A stretch of 64,000 bases of DNA. It comes from Ilumatobacter fluminis. GTDB lineage: Bacteria; Actinomycetota; Acidimicrobiia; Acidimicrobiales; Ilumatobacteraceae. The DNA lies in the NCBI RefSeq assembly GCF_004364865.1, contig NZ_SOAU01000001.1, positions 4,620,001 through 4,684,000 on the forward strand, written 5' to 3'. How positions within the stretch are numbered: the first letter of the stretch is position 1; every line of letters begins with the position of its first letter. Positions 15,727-25,122 of this stretch are shown one piece after another. Both the position numbers and the translations under genes were made by a program. The notes under the pieces are model-generated. The model saw only the letters and a program-made list of their open reading frames with translations, searched no databases and was not told the origin of the DNA.

Positions 15727-16011
15727 ATGGCCGGATTCATGGACAAGCTCAAGGACACCTTCGGCAAGGCGAAGGACAAGTTCGACGAGACGATGGACAG
15801 CGAGCAGGTCGAGAAGGCCAAGGCCAAGACGAAGGACCTCGCCGGCAAGGCCACCGCCACGGCGAAGGACACCTACGAGAAGGTGTCCGACAAGGCCAAG
15901 GGCGAGGACAAGCCCGAGAACATCAGCGGCCCCGAAGCCCTCGCCGACGAGGCGCCGACCACCGACACCCCGACCGCCGAGGCAGCGGCAGCCGACGACG
16001 ACAACGCCTGA
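15727..16011 (+). CDS. Small Lys-rich amphipathic protein (Rv0909-type antitoxin-like / CsbD-like)
   Basis: A 94-residue protein starting at the ATG after a GAGGAG-type ribosome site. Residues 1-60 are a long Lys/Asp/Ala amphipathic helix with repeated Lys-Ala-Lys-Asp units, like the LEA/CsbD-type and Rv0909-type 'antitoxin' families. The C-terminal third is an acidic Ala/Asp/Thr tail. No toxin gene is adjacent. It is followed by a strong hairpin, so it is probably a single-gene, well-expressed unit. Function is unknown; a stress-protective role is only a guess. Confidence 0.65.
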   Translation: MAGFMDKLKDTFGKAKDKFDETMDSEQVEKAKAKTKDLAGKATATAKDTYEKVSDKAKGEDKPENISGPEALADEAPTTDTPTAEAAAADDDNA

Positions 16012-16030
16012 TCACACGCACGCATCACCG

Positions 16031-16058
16031 ACGGGCCACCCGGCAACGGGTGGCCCGT
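16031..16058. terminator. Strong hairpin terminator
   Basis: A perfect 12-base stem ACGGGCCACCCG (16031-16042) with CGGGTGGCCCGT (16047-16058) and a GCAA tetraloop. It lies between two convergent genes and can serve both. There is no long T-run. Confidence 0.85.
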
Positions 16059-16114
16059 TGCGCGTCCCGAGCCAGACGACACCGACTGACCTCCCGATCG
16101 GTGGCGCGGCCGAC

Positions 16115-17962
16115 TCAGGGGAGGCCGACGCGGAGTTGGGCGGCGTAGCGGCCGTCGCGGTCGAGCAGCTCCTCGTGCGAGCCGAGTTCGACGATGCGGC
16201 CCGCCTCGAGGAACGCGATCCGGTCGGCCGATCGCACGGTCGACAGGCGATGCGCGATCACGATCGCCGTCCGCCCGTGCAACGCGGCGTCGATCGACGC
16301 CTGCACCTGCGCTTCGTTGTCGTTGTCGAGATGGCTGGTCGCCTCGTCGAGGATCATGATCGCCGGGTTCCTCAGCAACAGCCGGGCGATCGCCACCCGC
16401 TGCTTCTCGCCCCCGCTCAGGCGGTAGCCGCGCTCACCGACGATCGTGTCGTACCCGTCGGGCAGCGCCGCGATCGTCTCGTGGATGCGGGCCGCACGGC
16501 ACGCCTCGATCAGGTCGACCTCGGTCGCGTCGGGGCGGGCGTAGCGGAGGTTGTCGGCAATCGACTCGTGGAACAGGTGCGGGTCTTGAGCGACGACACC
16601 GATCGACCCGCGCAGCGACGCGAGCGTGAGATCGCGCACGTCGACCCCGTCGACGAGCACCGCCCCCTCACTGACGTCGTACAGGCGCGGCACCAGCGAC
16701 ACCAGCGTGCTCTTGCCGGCGCCCGATGCGCCGACCAGCGCCAGCGTCTCGCCGGGCGCGACCCGGAGCGACAGTCCCGCCAGCACGTCGACGTCGGGGT
16801 CGGCACCCGGGATCGCCTGCGTCTCCATCGACGCGATCGCCGAATCGGCGGCGGGCGGATACCGGAAGGTGACGTCACGCAACTCGACCTCGCCACGCGG
16901 CGACACCAAGTCGACGGCACCGGGACGGTCGTGGATCGGTTCGGGAGCGTCGAGCACCTCGAAGACCCGTTCGAACGACACCATCGAGGTCATCAGGTCG
17001 ACGCGGGCGTTCGTCAGGCCGGTGAGCGGCTGGTACACGCGCGTGACCAACGCGGCGAGGGCGACGAGGGTCCCGGCCGTGATGTCACCGCTGACGACGA
17101 GCTGACCGCCAATGCCGTAGATCGCGGCCGTGCCCACCGCGGCGACGAGGCCGAGCGCCACGAAGAAGACACGGCCGAGCATCGCCGACCGCACGCCCGC
17201 ATCGCGGACGGCGTGGGCACGGACGTCGAACTGCGACTGCTCACGATCGAGCGTGCCGAACAGCTTGACGAGCATCGCGCCCGACACGTTGAACCGCTCG
17301 GTCATCTGGGTGTTCATCGCGGCGTTGTGCTGCATCTGATCACGCGAGATGTCCTGCAGTCGCCGCCCGACACGCCGCGCCGGCACGATGAAGACCGGCA
17401 ACACGATCAGGGCGAGGATCGTGAGGCGCCACTCGAGCGCGAGCATCGCGGCGAGTGTGGTGACGAGCACGACGACGTTGCTGACGACACTGCCGAGCGT
17501 GGAGGTGACGGCGCTCTGGGCCCCGATCACGTCGTTGTTGAGGCGGCTCGTGATGGTGCCGGTCGGGGTGCGGGTGAAGAAGGCGAGCGGCAGCCGTTGC
17601 ACCTTGGCGAACAGGGCACTGCGCAGATCGGCGATGAGCCCTTCGCCCACACGGGCGCTGCACCAACGCTGGAAGATCTGCAGCACGGCGTCGGTCAGCG
17701 CAGCGGCGACCGCGATGCCGGCCAACCACCAGATCTGACCCCGGTCCTCGTTCGGGATCGCGTCGTCGAGGATCGCCCGGACGACGAACGGCGGCACGAG
17801 CGCCAGGAGTGCGGCGAGCAGGATCGCGCCGAGGAACAAGAAGATCGTGCCCCGATACGGGCGGGCGAATCCCCATACGCGCCGCATCGTGTCGCGGCCG
17901 ACCGCCGCGTCCTTCACGGCGTCGGTGTCGCGGGGCATCATGTGGTGGGGACCCATCCGCAC
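16115..17962 (-). CDS. ABC exporter half-transporter (MsbA/MdlB-like)
   Basis: A 615-residue membrane-ATPase fusion: a six-span exporter domain (about residues 25-335) followed by a nucleotide-binding domain with Walker A GASGAGKST near 408, signature LSGGEKQR near 510, Walker B IMILDEATSHLD near 530 and switch His in IAHRLST. All catalytic residues are canonical, so it probably works as a homodimer, in contrast to the pair at 26779-30329. The start is ambiguous: GTG at 17962 or ATG codons at 17956 and 17941. The substrate is unknown; lipid or drug is usual for the family. Confidence 0.92.
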   Translation of the reverse strand: MRMGPHHMMPRDTDAVKDAAVGRDTMRRVWGFARPYRGTIFLFLGAILLAALLALVPPFVVRAILDDAIPNEDRGQIWWLAGIAVAAALTDAVLQIFQRWCSARVGEGLIADLRSALFAKVQRLPLAFFTRTPTGTITSRLNNDVIGAQSAVTSTLGSVVSNVVVLVTTLAAMLALEWRLTILALIVLPVFIVPARRVGRRLQDISRDQMQHNAAMNTQMTERFNVSGAMLVKLFGTLDREQSQFDVRAHAVRDAGVRSAMLGRVFFVALGLVAAVGTAAIYGIGGQLVVSGDITAGTLVALAALVTRVYQPLTGLTNARVDLMTSMVSFERVFEVLDAPEPIHDRPGAVDLVSPRGEVELRDVTFRYPPAADSAIASMETQAIPGADPDVDVLAGLSLRVAPGETLALVGASGAGKSTLVSLVPRLYDVSEGAVLVDGVDVRDLTLASLRGSIGVVAQDPHLFHESIADNLRYARPDATEVDLIEACRAARIHETIAALPDGYDTIVGERGYRLSGGEKQRVAIARLLLRNPAIMILDEATSHLDNDNEAQVQASIDAALHGRTAIVIAHRLSTVRSADRIAFLEAGRIVELGSHEELLDRDGRYAAQLRVGLP

Positions 17963-18068
17963 ACCAGCAGGCTACGAGCACGGATCGGCAGCGACGCCTG
18001 AGATCGAGCCGAGACGGATCGGGCCCGCTCCACCGCACGAACCGGGTCGGCCCCTACGCTGCTCGGCT

Positions 18069-19676
18069 ATGACCGGGCGTACGCGAGCGGCGGTGGCCGC
18101 CATCACCCTGACCTCCCTCGCACTGTCGGCGTGCAGCTCCGGCTCCGACGACGACGCAGCACCGGAGTCGACCGAGGCGTCACCGACCACCGACGCCGAG
18201 CCGGCCGATGAACCCGCGACCGACGATGTCGACGAACCGGCCGACGACGGTGACGCCGACGAGCAGACCGACGAGCCGGCCTCCGGCGACGAGCCCGACA
18301 CGTTCGAGGTGGCGCCGATCGAGTGGAGCGAGTTCGACGACGACGTCGACGTCGCCACCGTGTCGGTGCCGGTCGACTACGAGAACCCCGGTGGCGACCA
18401 GTTCGAGTTGTTCGTCGCCCGACACCGAGCCCTCGACCAGGACGAGCGGATCGGCTCGCTCCTCATCAACCCGGGCGGACCCGGCTTCGGCGGATCCGAC
18501 TACGCACTGTTCGCGACCCAGGTGTTCGATCGCGACCTGCTCGACCACTTCGACATCGTCGGCTGGGATCCGCGCGGCACCGGTGAGTCGGAACCGGCGA
18601 TCGACTGCATCGACGACTTCGACCCGTACTTCACCGCCGTCGACCTCACACCCGAGACCGAGGAAGACCGCACCAACGCCGTCGGCGTCGCGGCCAACTT
18701 CGTCGAGGCGTGCGAGACGAACAACGCCGGCTACTTCGAGTACGTCGGCACCAACAACTCGGCTCGCGACATCGACGCGTTGCGACAGGCGCTCGGCGAG
18801 GACGAGATCTCGTACTTCGGGTTCAGCTACGGCAGCGAGCTGGGTGCCACCTGGGCGACCCTGTTCCCCGACACCGTGCGCGCCGCCGTGCTCGACGGCG
18901 CTGCCGACCCGAACGCCGACGCCCTCGAGGGATCGCTGCAGCAGATGGCCGGCTTCCAGGCGTCGCTCGAGACGTTCCTCTCTCGCTGCAGCGCCGACAG
19001 CAGCTGCGAGTTCCACAACGACGGCGACGCCGAGACGGCGTTCGTCGACCTGCTGGCGTCGCTCGACGCCGAACCGTCCGACGTCGAGCCCGATCGGCCG
19101 CCGGTGAACCGCGACGTCGCCCTCGTCGCCACGATCCAGGCGATGTACTCCGAGTCGTTCTGGCCGGCGCTCGAACGTGCGCTGGCCGACGCTGCGAACG
19201 GCGACGCCGCCGGCCTGCTCGCGCTCAACGACGCGTACTACCAACGCCAGTCCGACGGCACCTACGGCAACGAACTCGAGGCGTTCCAGGTGATCTCGTG
19301 CGCCGACACCGCCGACCGCGAGACGGTCGAGGAGGCCGACGCCGAGGTCGCACAGTTCCGCGAGGTCGCACCCCTGCTCGTGCCCGAGGGCTCGATCGGC
19401 AGCTACTTCTGCACCTTCTTCGACACACCGCTCGACCCACGTGTCGACATCACCGGTGCCGGAGCCGGACCGATCGTCGTGATCGGCACGACCGGCGACC
19501 CGGCGACGCCGTTCGAGTCGACGGTGCGCATGGCCGAGACGCTCGAGGACGGCCGCCTCGTCATCGTCGAGGCCGACCAGCACACCGGCTACGGCGTGAA
19601 CCGGTGCGTGATCGATGTCGTCAACGACTACCTCGTCGATCTGAACGCACCCGAGTCCGGCACCGAGTGTCGCTGA
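18069..19676 (+). CDS. Secreted TAP-like alpha/beta-hydrolase lipoprotein (peptidase)
   Basis: A 535-residue exported enzyme. The signal peptide ends in a lipobox LSAC at about residues 18-21, then an acidic Asp/Glu/Pro-rich linker runs to about 80. The hydrolase core has an oxyanion segment LLINPGGPGFGGSDY, a DPRGTG motif, the nucleophile Ser in FGFSYGSELG near 252, and a late GTTGDPATPF then HTGYG supplying the Asp and His. This is the layout of Streptomyces tripeptidyl aminopeptidase-like hydrolases with a TAP C-terminal domain. It probably cleaves short peptides at the outer membrane face. It is divergent from the ABC exporter gene. Confidence 0.9.
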   Translation: MTGRTRAAVAAITLTSLALSACSSGSDDDAAPESTEASPTTDAEPADEPATDDVDEPADDGDADEQTDEPASGDEPDTFEVAPIEWSEFDDDVDVATVSVPVDYENPGGDQFELFVARHRALDQDERIGSLLINPGGPGFGGSDYALFATQVFDRDLLDHFDIVGWDPRGTGESEPAIDCIDDFDPYFTAVDLTPETEEDRTNAVGVAANFVEACETNNAGYFEYVGTNNSARDIDALRQALGEDEISYFGFSYGSELGATWATLFPDTVRAAVLDGAADPNADALEGSLQQMAGFQASLETFLSRCSADSSCEFHNDGDAETAFVDLLASLDAEPSDVEPDRPPVNRDVALVATIQAMYSESFWPALERALADAANGDAAGLLALNDAYYQRQSDGTYGNELEAFQVISCADTADRETVEEADAEVAQFREVAPLLVPEGSIGSYFCTFFDTPLDPRVDITGAGAGPIVVIGTTGDPATPFESTVRMAETLEDGRLVIVEADQHTGYGVNRCVIDVVNDYLVDLNAPESGTECR

Positions 19677-19769
19677 CTCGACGGCGCTGACACCGGCGGC
19701 GACACCACGACCCGATCCCGGACGCGCAACGACGCCGGCCGCACGTGGCGGACCGGCGTCGTCGTCTGG

Positions 19770-19854
19770 CGGAGAGGGTGGGATTTGAACCCACGGACGC
19801 TTGCACGTCGCACGCTTTCGAGGCGTGTCCCTTCGGCCACTCGGGCACCTCTCC
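19770..19854 (-). tRNA. tRNA-Ser (CGA)
   Basis: An 85-base class II tRNA with a long variable arm. The acceptor strands GGAGAGG/CCTCTCC pair perfectly. The anticodon stem CACGC/GCGTG carries loop CTCGAAA, giving anticodon CGA. The T arm GTGGGTTCAAATCCCAC is canonical. CCA is not encoded. Confidence 0.95.
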
Positions 19855-20154
19855 GTCGAGCGAGGCTAGCGGGATTCGCGCCCCGTGCGGACAGGTGAGC
19901 CTGCTGCGACGGGGACTCGAACACGCCGCACACCACCGGCCGAGCCGCCGTTCGTGCCACTCGGGGTGCTCCAGCAGCGGTCGCCAGGCGGCTGTCACCA
20001 CCGGTCGTGGTAATTTCTCGCCGCCGGACCGCATCCGTGGTCGCCGATAACACCGGGATTCAAGACCTCGGTGGGATCGGTCGATAGCCAGCCAGGAGAG
20101 GCGGTTCGGTGACGTGACCACGCACCGATGAACAACCGACAAGGAGGGAAACAC
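19855..20154. other. Gene-free stretch with divergent promoters expected
   Basis: These 300 bases separate the minus-strand tRNA-Ser from the plus-strand GTPase gene. I see no credible coding region. A T-arm-like stretch (about 19910-19930) does not fold into a tRNA. The only clear element is the strong AAGGAGGG ribosome-binding site at 20141-20148. Confidence 0.5.
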
Positions 20155-20793
20155 ATGTCGTCGCCCGACACCGGCGCGGACGCGCACGACGACCATGTCG
20201 TCAAGCTCCTCGTCACCGGCCCGTTCAACGCGGGCAAGACCACCCTCATCGGCTCGATCAGCCAGACCCCGGTCGTCGACACCGACGTCGCGACCACCGG
20301 CGACGAAGCCGCGACCAAGCAACGCACGACCGTGGCGATGGACTTCGGCACCTACTCGGTGACCGACGACGAAGGCCGCGTCGAGTTGCTGATGTTCGGC
20401 ACGCCCGGCCAGGCCCGCTTCGCGTTCATGACCGACGTGATGAAGGGCGACGTCGACGCCGTCATCTCGGTGGTCGACGGCAGCGACGACGCCTCGCACC
20501 AGCTCGCCGGTCAGGCGATGCGATCGCTCCTCGCCGATCTGCACACCCCGCTCGTCGTCGCCGTCAACCGCTGCGACGACCCCGACGAGGCGCACCGCAT
20601 CGCACGCCGACTGGGCGCCCTGTCGAACGAGGCCGTCGTGCCGTGCCAGCTGATCCACGGCGAGTCGGCGCGCGACGTCGTCGTCGCCGCACTGATCGCC
20701 GCGCTCGAACGGCTCGAGCGGCCCGACTCGTGGCGCACCCCGCTCCAGCGGGTCATCGACGCCCTGCGCCGCACCGAGGCGGTCGCCGCATGA
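20155..20793 (+). CDS. Small Ras-like GTPase (MglA/COG2229 type)
   Basis: A 212-residue GTPase starting at the ATG after an ideal AAGGAGGG ribosome site. G-motifs are G1 GPFNAGKTT near residue 22, a Thr-rich switch region, G3 GTPG near 83 and G4 NRCD near 142 in place of NKxD. This is the pattern of the MglA-like family used in bacteria for polarity and in Streptomyces conservons for signalling. It overlaps the next gene by four bases (ATGA), whose DUF4388 product may be its effector or regulator. No roadblock/MglB or conservon histidine-kinase gene is adjacent, so this is a different two-gene arrangement. Confidence 0.87.
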   Translation: MSSPDTGADAHDDHVVKLLVTGPFNAGKTTLIGSISQTPVVDTDVATTGDEAATKQRTTVAMDFGTYSVTDDEGRVELLMFGTPGQARFAFMTDVMKGDVDAVISVVDGSDDASHQLAGQAMRSLLADLHTPLVVAVNRCDDPDEAHRIARRLGALSNEAVVPCQLIHGESARDVVVAALIAALERLERPDSWRTPLQRVIDALRRTEAVAA

Positions 20794-22277
20794 CCGAGCA
20801 ACCGCACCCCGACGTGCTCGGGCTGCGGGCATCGCTGCCGGCACCCGGCTGGACGGTCCTCGACACCGCTCGCGAACAGCGCTTCACGGGCGAACTGCGC
20901 GCGCACACCGACAACGGTCTCGAGTTCCACGTGTACGTCGATCGCGGCGACGTGTACTGCGCCGAACGCTCGACCGACCCGACGCTCGGCATCCGCCTCG
21001 TCGAGGCCGGCGCGATCAACACCGCCCAACTCGAGTACGGCATGTTGCGCATCGGTGAGATCGAGCACCTCGGTCGGCTCTTCGACCGTGTGCCGTCGAT
21101 CAACCGCGACGCCGTGTTCGTCCTCAACCAGTTGATGACCGAGGAGACGATGCGCTCGATGGCGGCGCGGTCGATCACCGACGTCGAGGCGACGCCGTAC
21201 CGGCACCACCCGTCGGGCATGCACCGCTGGACGACGCTCGATCTGTCGCGCAGTCCGGCACCGTGGGGCGAGCTCCCCGAGCTGGCACTCCCGGCGCCGG
21301 CGCCCGACGCCCGCCCGGTGTCGGACGAGGAACCGGCGCCCGCTCCGGCGCCCGCTCCAGCTCCGACCACAGAGGCACCCGGTCCCGCTCCCACCGACTC
21401 GGCGGCCGCCCGACCGGCGCCGCCGACGCAGGAGCGACCCGACCTGCAGTCCGACCCGGCGGCCGACCTGTTCCTCGACGACGTCGTCCAGTGGGACGAG
21501 CCGTCGATGCTCGTCAGCACGACGACCAGCACGATCACCGCCGCGACCACGCACGAACGACGGGAGCTGTTCCCGGCCAGTCCGCCGCTGCGCGAGACCG
21601 ATTGGGTCGACGAGCTCGGACCCGACGGCGTTGGCGATGCGCCCGCCGCAGCAGCGACACACGCGAAGCTGCCGCCCGTTGCGGTGCCACCGGTGGAGCA
21701 GTTCGAGGTGATCTGGCCCTCGGGCGAAGTCGACGACGTCACCACCTCCGGGCCGCTCGACCACGGCGATGACACGTCTTCGCCGGAGCCGACGGGTGGC
21801 GACACGACGAACGGGCCGCACGACGACGCCGGTGACGGCATCGACGACGCCGGCGAGCAGCAGACGGAGTCGACCCGGTCGTCGTCGCCCGAACCGACCG
21901 ACGGCACCGACGCAACCGAGCCGGCCGAGTCGACAGGCGATCGCGACGACTCTGTCGACGAACCGGCACCGCACGACGACGCGCTCGCAGTGCGACGGGC
22001 GGTCGCCACGATCGACACCGGATCGCTCGCCGTGCGCCGCCGACTCGCGTCGCCGGGTGAGGATCTGCCGACACCGCCGGGCCGTCTCATCGTCGGCCGC
22101 GACCACCACACGGCCTGGCGGAACGGGAGCGAGCGACCGACCGGATCCGTGTTCGACGCCCAGCCGGCCGAACCGCCGACGGCGCCCGTGCACGACGCAC
22201 CGGCCGACGACGACAACGAGCGGCGCGCCGGCGCCCTGCGTCGCCTGATCGGCAGCCTCCGCAAGACCGACGACTGA
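20790..22277 (+). CDS. DUF4388-type effector with long disordered tail
   Basis: A 495-residue protein translationally coupled to the GTPase. The first ~140 residues (GLRASLPAPGWTVLDTA, an FTGELRAHTDNGLEFHVYVDRGDVY strand pair, RLVEAGAINTAQLE, then IEHLGRLFDRVP) match the DUF4388/PatA N-terminal fold. Some 300 residues of Pro/Ala/Asp/Thr-rich disordered sequence follow. The last ~100 residues regain a mixed composition (SLAVRRRLASPGEDLP) and end in a basic helix GALRRLIGSLRK. DUF4388 proteins often partner with Ras-like GTPases and response regulators. The pairing suggests a polarity or signalling device; the precise role is unknown. Confidence 0.72.
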   Translation: MTEQPHPDVLGLRASLPAPGWTVLDTAREQRFTGELRAHTDNGLEFHVYVDRGDVYCAERSTDPTLGIRLVEAGAINTAQLEYGMLRIGEIEHLGRLFDRVPSINRDAVFVLNQLMTEETMRSMAARSITDVEATPYRHHPSGMHRWTTLDLSRSPAPWGELPELALPAPAPDARPVSDEEPAPAPAPAPAPTTEAPGPAPTDSAAARPAPPTQERPDLQSDPAADLFLDDVVQWDEPSMLVSTTTSTITAATTHERRELFPASPPLRETDWVDELGPDGVGDAPAAAATHAKLPPVAVPPVEQFEVIWPSGEVDDVTTSGPLDHGDDTSSPEPTGGDTTNGPHDDAGDGIDDAGEQQTESTRSSSPEPTDGTDATEPAESTGDRDDSVDEPAPHDDALAVRRAVATIDTGSLAVRRRLASPGEDLPTPPGRLIVGRDHHTAWRNGSERPTGSVFDAQPAEPPTAPVHDAPADDDNERRAGALRRLIGSLRKTDD

Positions 22278-22343
22278 CGCGTCCTGCGCCGATCGCGGCG
22301 GGTCGTCGAGGCCTCGGGGCCTCGGGGCCGAGCGTGAGGAGCG

Positions 22344-23753
22344 TTACACGCCGCCGCTGCGGGCCGCGTTGTCGAACCTCGTGTACTGGCCGAGGAAGAC
22401 GAGCCGCTTGGTGCCGATCGGGCCGGCACGATGCTTCGCGACGATGACCTCGGCCGAACCCTTGTCGGGCGAGTCGGGGTGGTACACCTCGTCGCGGTAC
22501 AGGAACATGACGACGTCGGCGTCCTGCTCGAGCGAACCCGACTCACGCAGGTCGGACAGCATCGGGCGCTTGTCGGCTCGGGCCTCGAGGCTTCGGCTGA
22601 GCTGGCTGGCCGCGATGATCGGAACCTCGAGTTCACGGGCGAGGATTTTCAGGTTTCGGCTGATCTCGCTGACCTCGAGCTGGCGGTTCTCGGAGTTGCC
22701 GGTGCCGCCCATCAGCTGGAGGTAGTCGATCAGGATCAGACCGAGGCCGCCGTAGCGGGCCTTGATGCGACGGGCCTTCGCGCGGATCTCCATCACGGTG
22801 ACGCGCGGGTTGTCGTCGAGGAACAGGGGCACCTCGAGGCGGCCGATCGCCTTGCCGATCTTGGCCCAGTCGGACTCGGCGAGCTTGCCGGTGCGGATCT
22901 TGGTGGAGTCGACCCGCGCCTCGCTGGACAGGATTCGCTGGGTGAGTTCTTGGTGGCCCATCTCGAGCGAGAAGAACAGCACCGGCTTCACCGATTCCAT
23001 CGCGACGTGCGACGCCATGCCGAGCAGGAACGCCGACTTACCCATGGCGGGGCGGGCGCCGACGATGTACAGCGCGTTCTCCTGCAACCCCGACAGCAGT
23101 TCGTCGAGATCGGCGTAGCCGCTCGGGACGCCGGTGATCGTGTCGCCGCGGTCGTAGGTGGCCTGCAGGTGGTCCATCACCTGGGGCAGCAATTCTTCGA
23201 TCTGGCGGGTCGAGTCGGTGACGCGCTGCTCGGCGACGTTGAACACCTTCGACTCGGCCTCGTCGAGCGCCTTCATGACGTCGTCGGGTTCGCTGTAGCC
23301 GATCTCGGCGATGTCGCCGGCGGCGAAGATCAGCTGACGCAGCAGCGCCGTCTCCTGGACGATCTTGGCGTAGTGACCCGCCGACGAGATGGCCGGCGTG
23401 GTGTTCTGCAGTTCGTGCAGCGCGCCAGGCCCGCCGACCTCGTCGATCAGCCCGGCACGGCGCAGCTCGTCGGCGACGGTGACGGTGTCGGCCGGGGCGC
23501 CCTGGGAGTACAGCGAACGGATGGCGTCGAAGATGTGGCGGTTGGCCGGCCGGTAGAAGTCGGCCGGCATGAGGCCCATCTCGCTGACGATGCCGATCGC
23601 TTCGCGAGACAGCAGCATCGCACCGAGCACCGATTCTTCGGCGTCGATGTTGTGCGGCGGGACGCGCCCGCGCGAACTCTGGGATGGTCGTTCGTCGCGT
23701 GGTCGGAAGTCGCCGCCGCTGGTTTCGATGGGGAAGTACTCGTCACCAGCCAT
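22344..23753 (-). CDS. dnaB: Replicative DNA helicase
   Basis: A 469-residue hexameric 5'-3' helicase. The N-terminal DnaG-interacting domain starts at VPPHNIDAEESVLGAMLLS, and the RecA-like domain has Walker A GARPAMGKSAF near residue 230, Walker B LILIDYLQLM near 340 and the SQLSRSLE and DLRESGSLEQDAD motifs. The ATG at 23753 is chosen; upstream codons in frame are not conserved. There is no intein. It lies downstream of rplI on the same strand, separated by a lipoprotein gene, as in many bacteria where rpsF-ssb-rpsR-rplI-dnaB is one neighbourhood. The gene ends after a short Arg-Ser-Gly-Gly-Val tail. Confidence 0.97.
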   Translation of the reverse strand: MAGDEYFPIETSGGDFRPRDERPSQSSRGRVPPHNIDAEESVLGAMLLSREAIGIVSEMGLMPADFYRPANRHIFDAIRSLYSQGAPADTVTVADELRRAGLIDEVGGPGALHELQNTTPAISSAGHYAKIVQETALLRQLIFAAGDIAEIGYSEPDDVMKALDEAESKVFNVAEQRVTDSTRQIEELLPQVMDHLQATYDRGDTITGVPSGYADLDELLSGLQENALYIVGARPAMGKSAFLLGMASHVAMESVKPVLFFSLEMGHQELTQRILSSEARVDSTKIRTGKLAESDWAKIGKAIGRLEVPLFLDDNPRVTVMEIRAKARRIKARYGGLGLILIDYLQLMGGTGNSENRQLEVSEISRNLKILARELEVPIIAASQLSRSLEARADKRPMLSDLRESGSLEQDADVVMFLYRDEVYHPDSPDKGSAEVIVAKHRAGPIGTKRLVFLGQYTRFDNAARSGGV

Positions 23754-23898
23754 GGGGGGACCAGCCTGCCGGGAAACCCCTGTGTGGAGGAAGGGGACAA
23801 GGGTGTGGACTTGCTGTGAATTGCACGTGGACACCGGGGTCGCCCATGTGTACAAGTCTGACGCGGGGGTGCGCGCGAGTTGTGCGACCCCCCGACGG

Positions 23899-24405
23899 TC
23901 ACCCGTTCTGTTCGAGACAGGTGGTGATCTCGGTGATGTCGTCGGGGTTGCCGGTCGACCGGAACACGATGTCGTCGACGCGACCGACCTCGTAGCCCCA
24001 GTCGGAGTCGGTGTAGCCCGCCTCGGCGACGTCGGCCTGCTCCGACGAACCGTAGGCCTCGACCGTGCCGCCCCATCCGGCGCCCTTGCTCCACACGACC
24101 ATGTCGACGATGCCGAGGTTGGCCCGCATGTCGTCGTTCATGCCGGTGTTCGACTCGTCGGGCGCCGTGACCGTCATGCCCGCCGACTCGAGACAGGACT
24201 GCGAGGCAGCGATCAGGCCGCTGCCGCCCTCGTCGACCGTTTCCGCCGTGACCGTCGTGTCGCTCACCGCATCGTCCGCCGAGTCGGCCGACTCCTCGGC
24301 CGAGGCGGCGGGTTCGGCCGCCGGTTCGTCGTCACCCCCGCCGCACGCCGCCAACGAGGCGATCAGCGCCAGCCCGAGAGTCGAATGCCACACACGCTTG
24401 CTCAT
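23899..24405 (-). CDS. Small secreted lipoprotein, unknown function
   Basis: A 168-residue exported protein. The signal peptide from the ATG at 24405 ends in a LAAC lipobox at about residues 17-20. An acidic, Ala/Ser/Asp-rich linker (about 21-55) follows, then a small domain with two Cys (SCLESAGM and the final TCLEQNG) that could form a disulfide. Relatives are uncharacterised. It is inserted between rplI and dnaB and has its own surroundings: a hairpin terminator separates it from rplI. Confidence 0.8.
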   Translation of the reverse strand: MSKRVWHSTLGLALIASLAACGGGDDEPAAEPAASAEESADSADDAVSDTTVTAETVDEGGSGLIAASQSCLESAGMTVTAPDESNTGMNDDMRANLGIVDMVVWSKGAGWGGTVEAYGSSEQADVAEAGYTDSDWGYEVGRVDDIVFRSTGNPDDITEITTCLEQNG

Positions 24406-24502
24406 GGGTCCATCGAACACGGCCGTGGACACGGCCGACAGTGGGCTACCCACCCCACCCCACTCCGGCTACCCGGAGTACATCGATGGGGTCGGGACGC
24501 GA

Positions 24503-24536
24503 CAGAGCCCGGCCTCATCGAGGAGGCCGGGCTCTG
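24503..24536 (-). terminator. Terminator after rplI
   Basis: A perfect 14-base stem CAGAGCCCGGCCTC (24503-24516) with GAGGCCGGGCTCTG (24523-24536) and a six-base loop. A second hairpin with 7-base arms CCCGACT/AGTCGGG lies at 24561-24577. Both lie downstream of rplI on the minus strand and would end the rpsF-ssb-rpsR-rplI transcript. Confidence 0.85.
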
Positions 24537-24676
24537 CAGTACGGACACGTGTCCCGAATTCCCGACTCCGAGTCGGGATCAGATCGTTCGCTCGCCAGGC
24601 AGCCGAGCCCCGAGTTGCCTTCCGGCAACGAGCGGGCGATGGCAACGCCGCGAGCGGGCGATCTGGCCCGACTCGG

Positions 24677-25120
24677 TCAGGCTTCGGTGATGTCGAGGGT
24701 GATGGGGAACGAGACCTCGGGATGGAGGCTCGCCTTCACCTGGTGCTGACCGAGGGTGCGGATCGGATCGTCGATGATGATCGCCTTGCGGTCGATCTCG
24801 ATGCCGGTCTGCTCGGCCACGGCGGCGACGATCTCGGCGTCGTGGATCGAGCCGAACAGCTTGCCGTCGTGCGCCTTGGCGGTGAGCGTGATCACCTTCG
24901 GCACGAGCGTCGAGGCGACGGTCGTGGCGGCCTCGCGGTCGCTCGCGTCACGCAGGTCGCGTGCCTTGCGCATCTTGGCGGCCTGCTCGATCGCGCCGGC
25001 CGACGCCTTGATGCCGTGGCCCTTGGGCAGGAGGAAGTTGCGGGCGTAGCCGTCGGCCACGTCGACGATGTCGCCGCGCTTGCCGAGGCCGTCGATGTCG
25101 TTGCGGAGAATCACCTGCAT
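24677..25120 (-). CDS. rplI: 50S ribosomal protein bL9
   Basis: A 147-residue bL9, normal length. It begins MQVILRNDIDGLGKRGDIVD and carries the family's DGYARNFLLPKG segment near residue 25, the long central helix, and a C-terminal domain with GKLFGSIHDAEI near 95. It starts two bases after the rpsR stop codon, so translation is coupled. It is the last gene of the ribosomal operon. Confidence 0.97.
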   Translation of the reverse strand: MQVILRNDIDGLGKRGDIVDVADGYARNFLLPKGHGIKASAGAIEQAAKMRKARDLRDASDREAATTVASTLVPKVITLTAKAHDGKLFGSIHDAEIVAAVAEQTGIEIDRKAIIIDDPIRTLGQHQVKASLHPEVSFPITLDITEA

Positions 25121-25122
25121 GA

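Noticed and set aside
19905-19990. Possible second tRNA next to tRNA-Ser
   Set aside because: A T-arm-like stretch is present but acceptor and anticodon stems cannot be formed.
20155-22277. GTPase pair as a Streptomyces-type conservon
   Set aside because: Conservons also carry a histidine kinase, a roadblock protein and a small DUF742 protein; none is adjacent.
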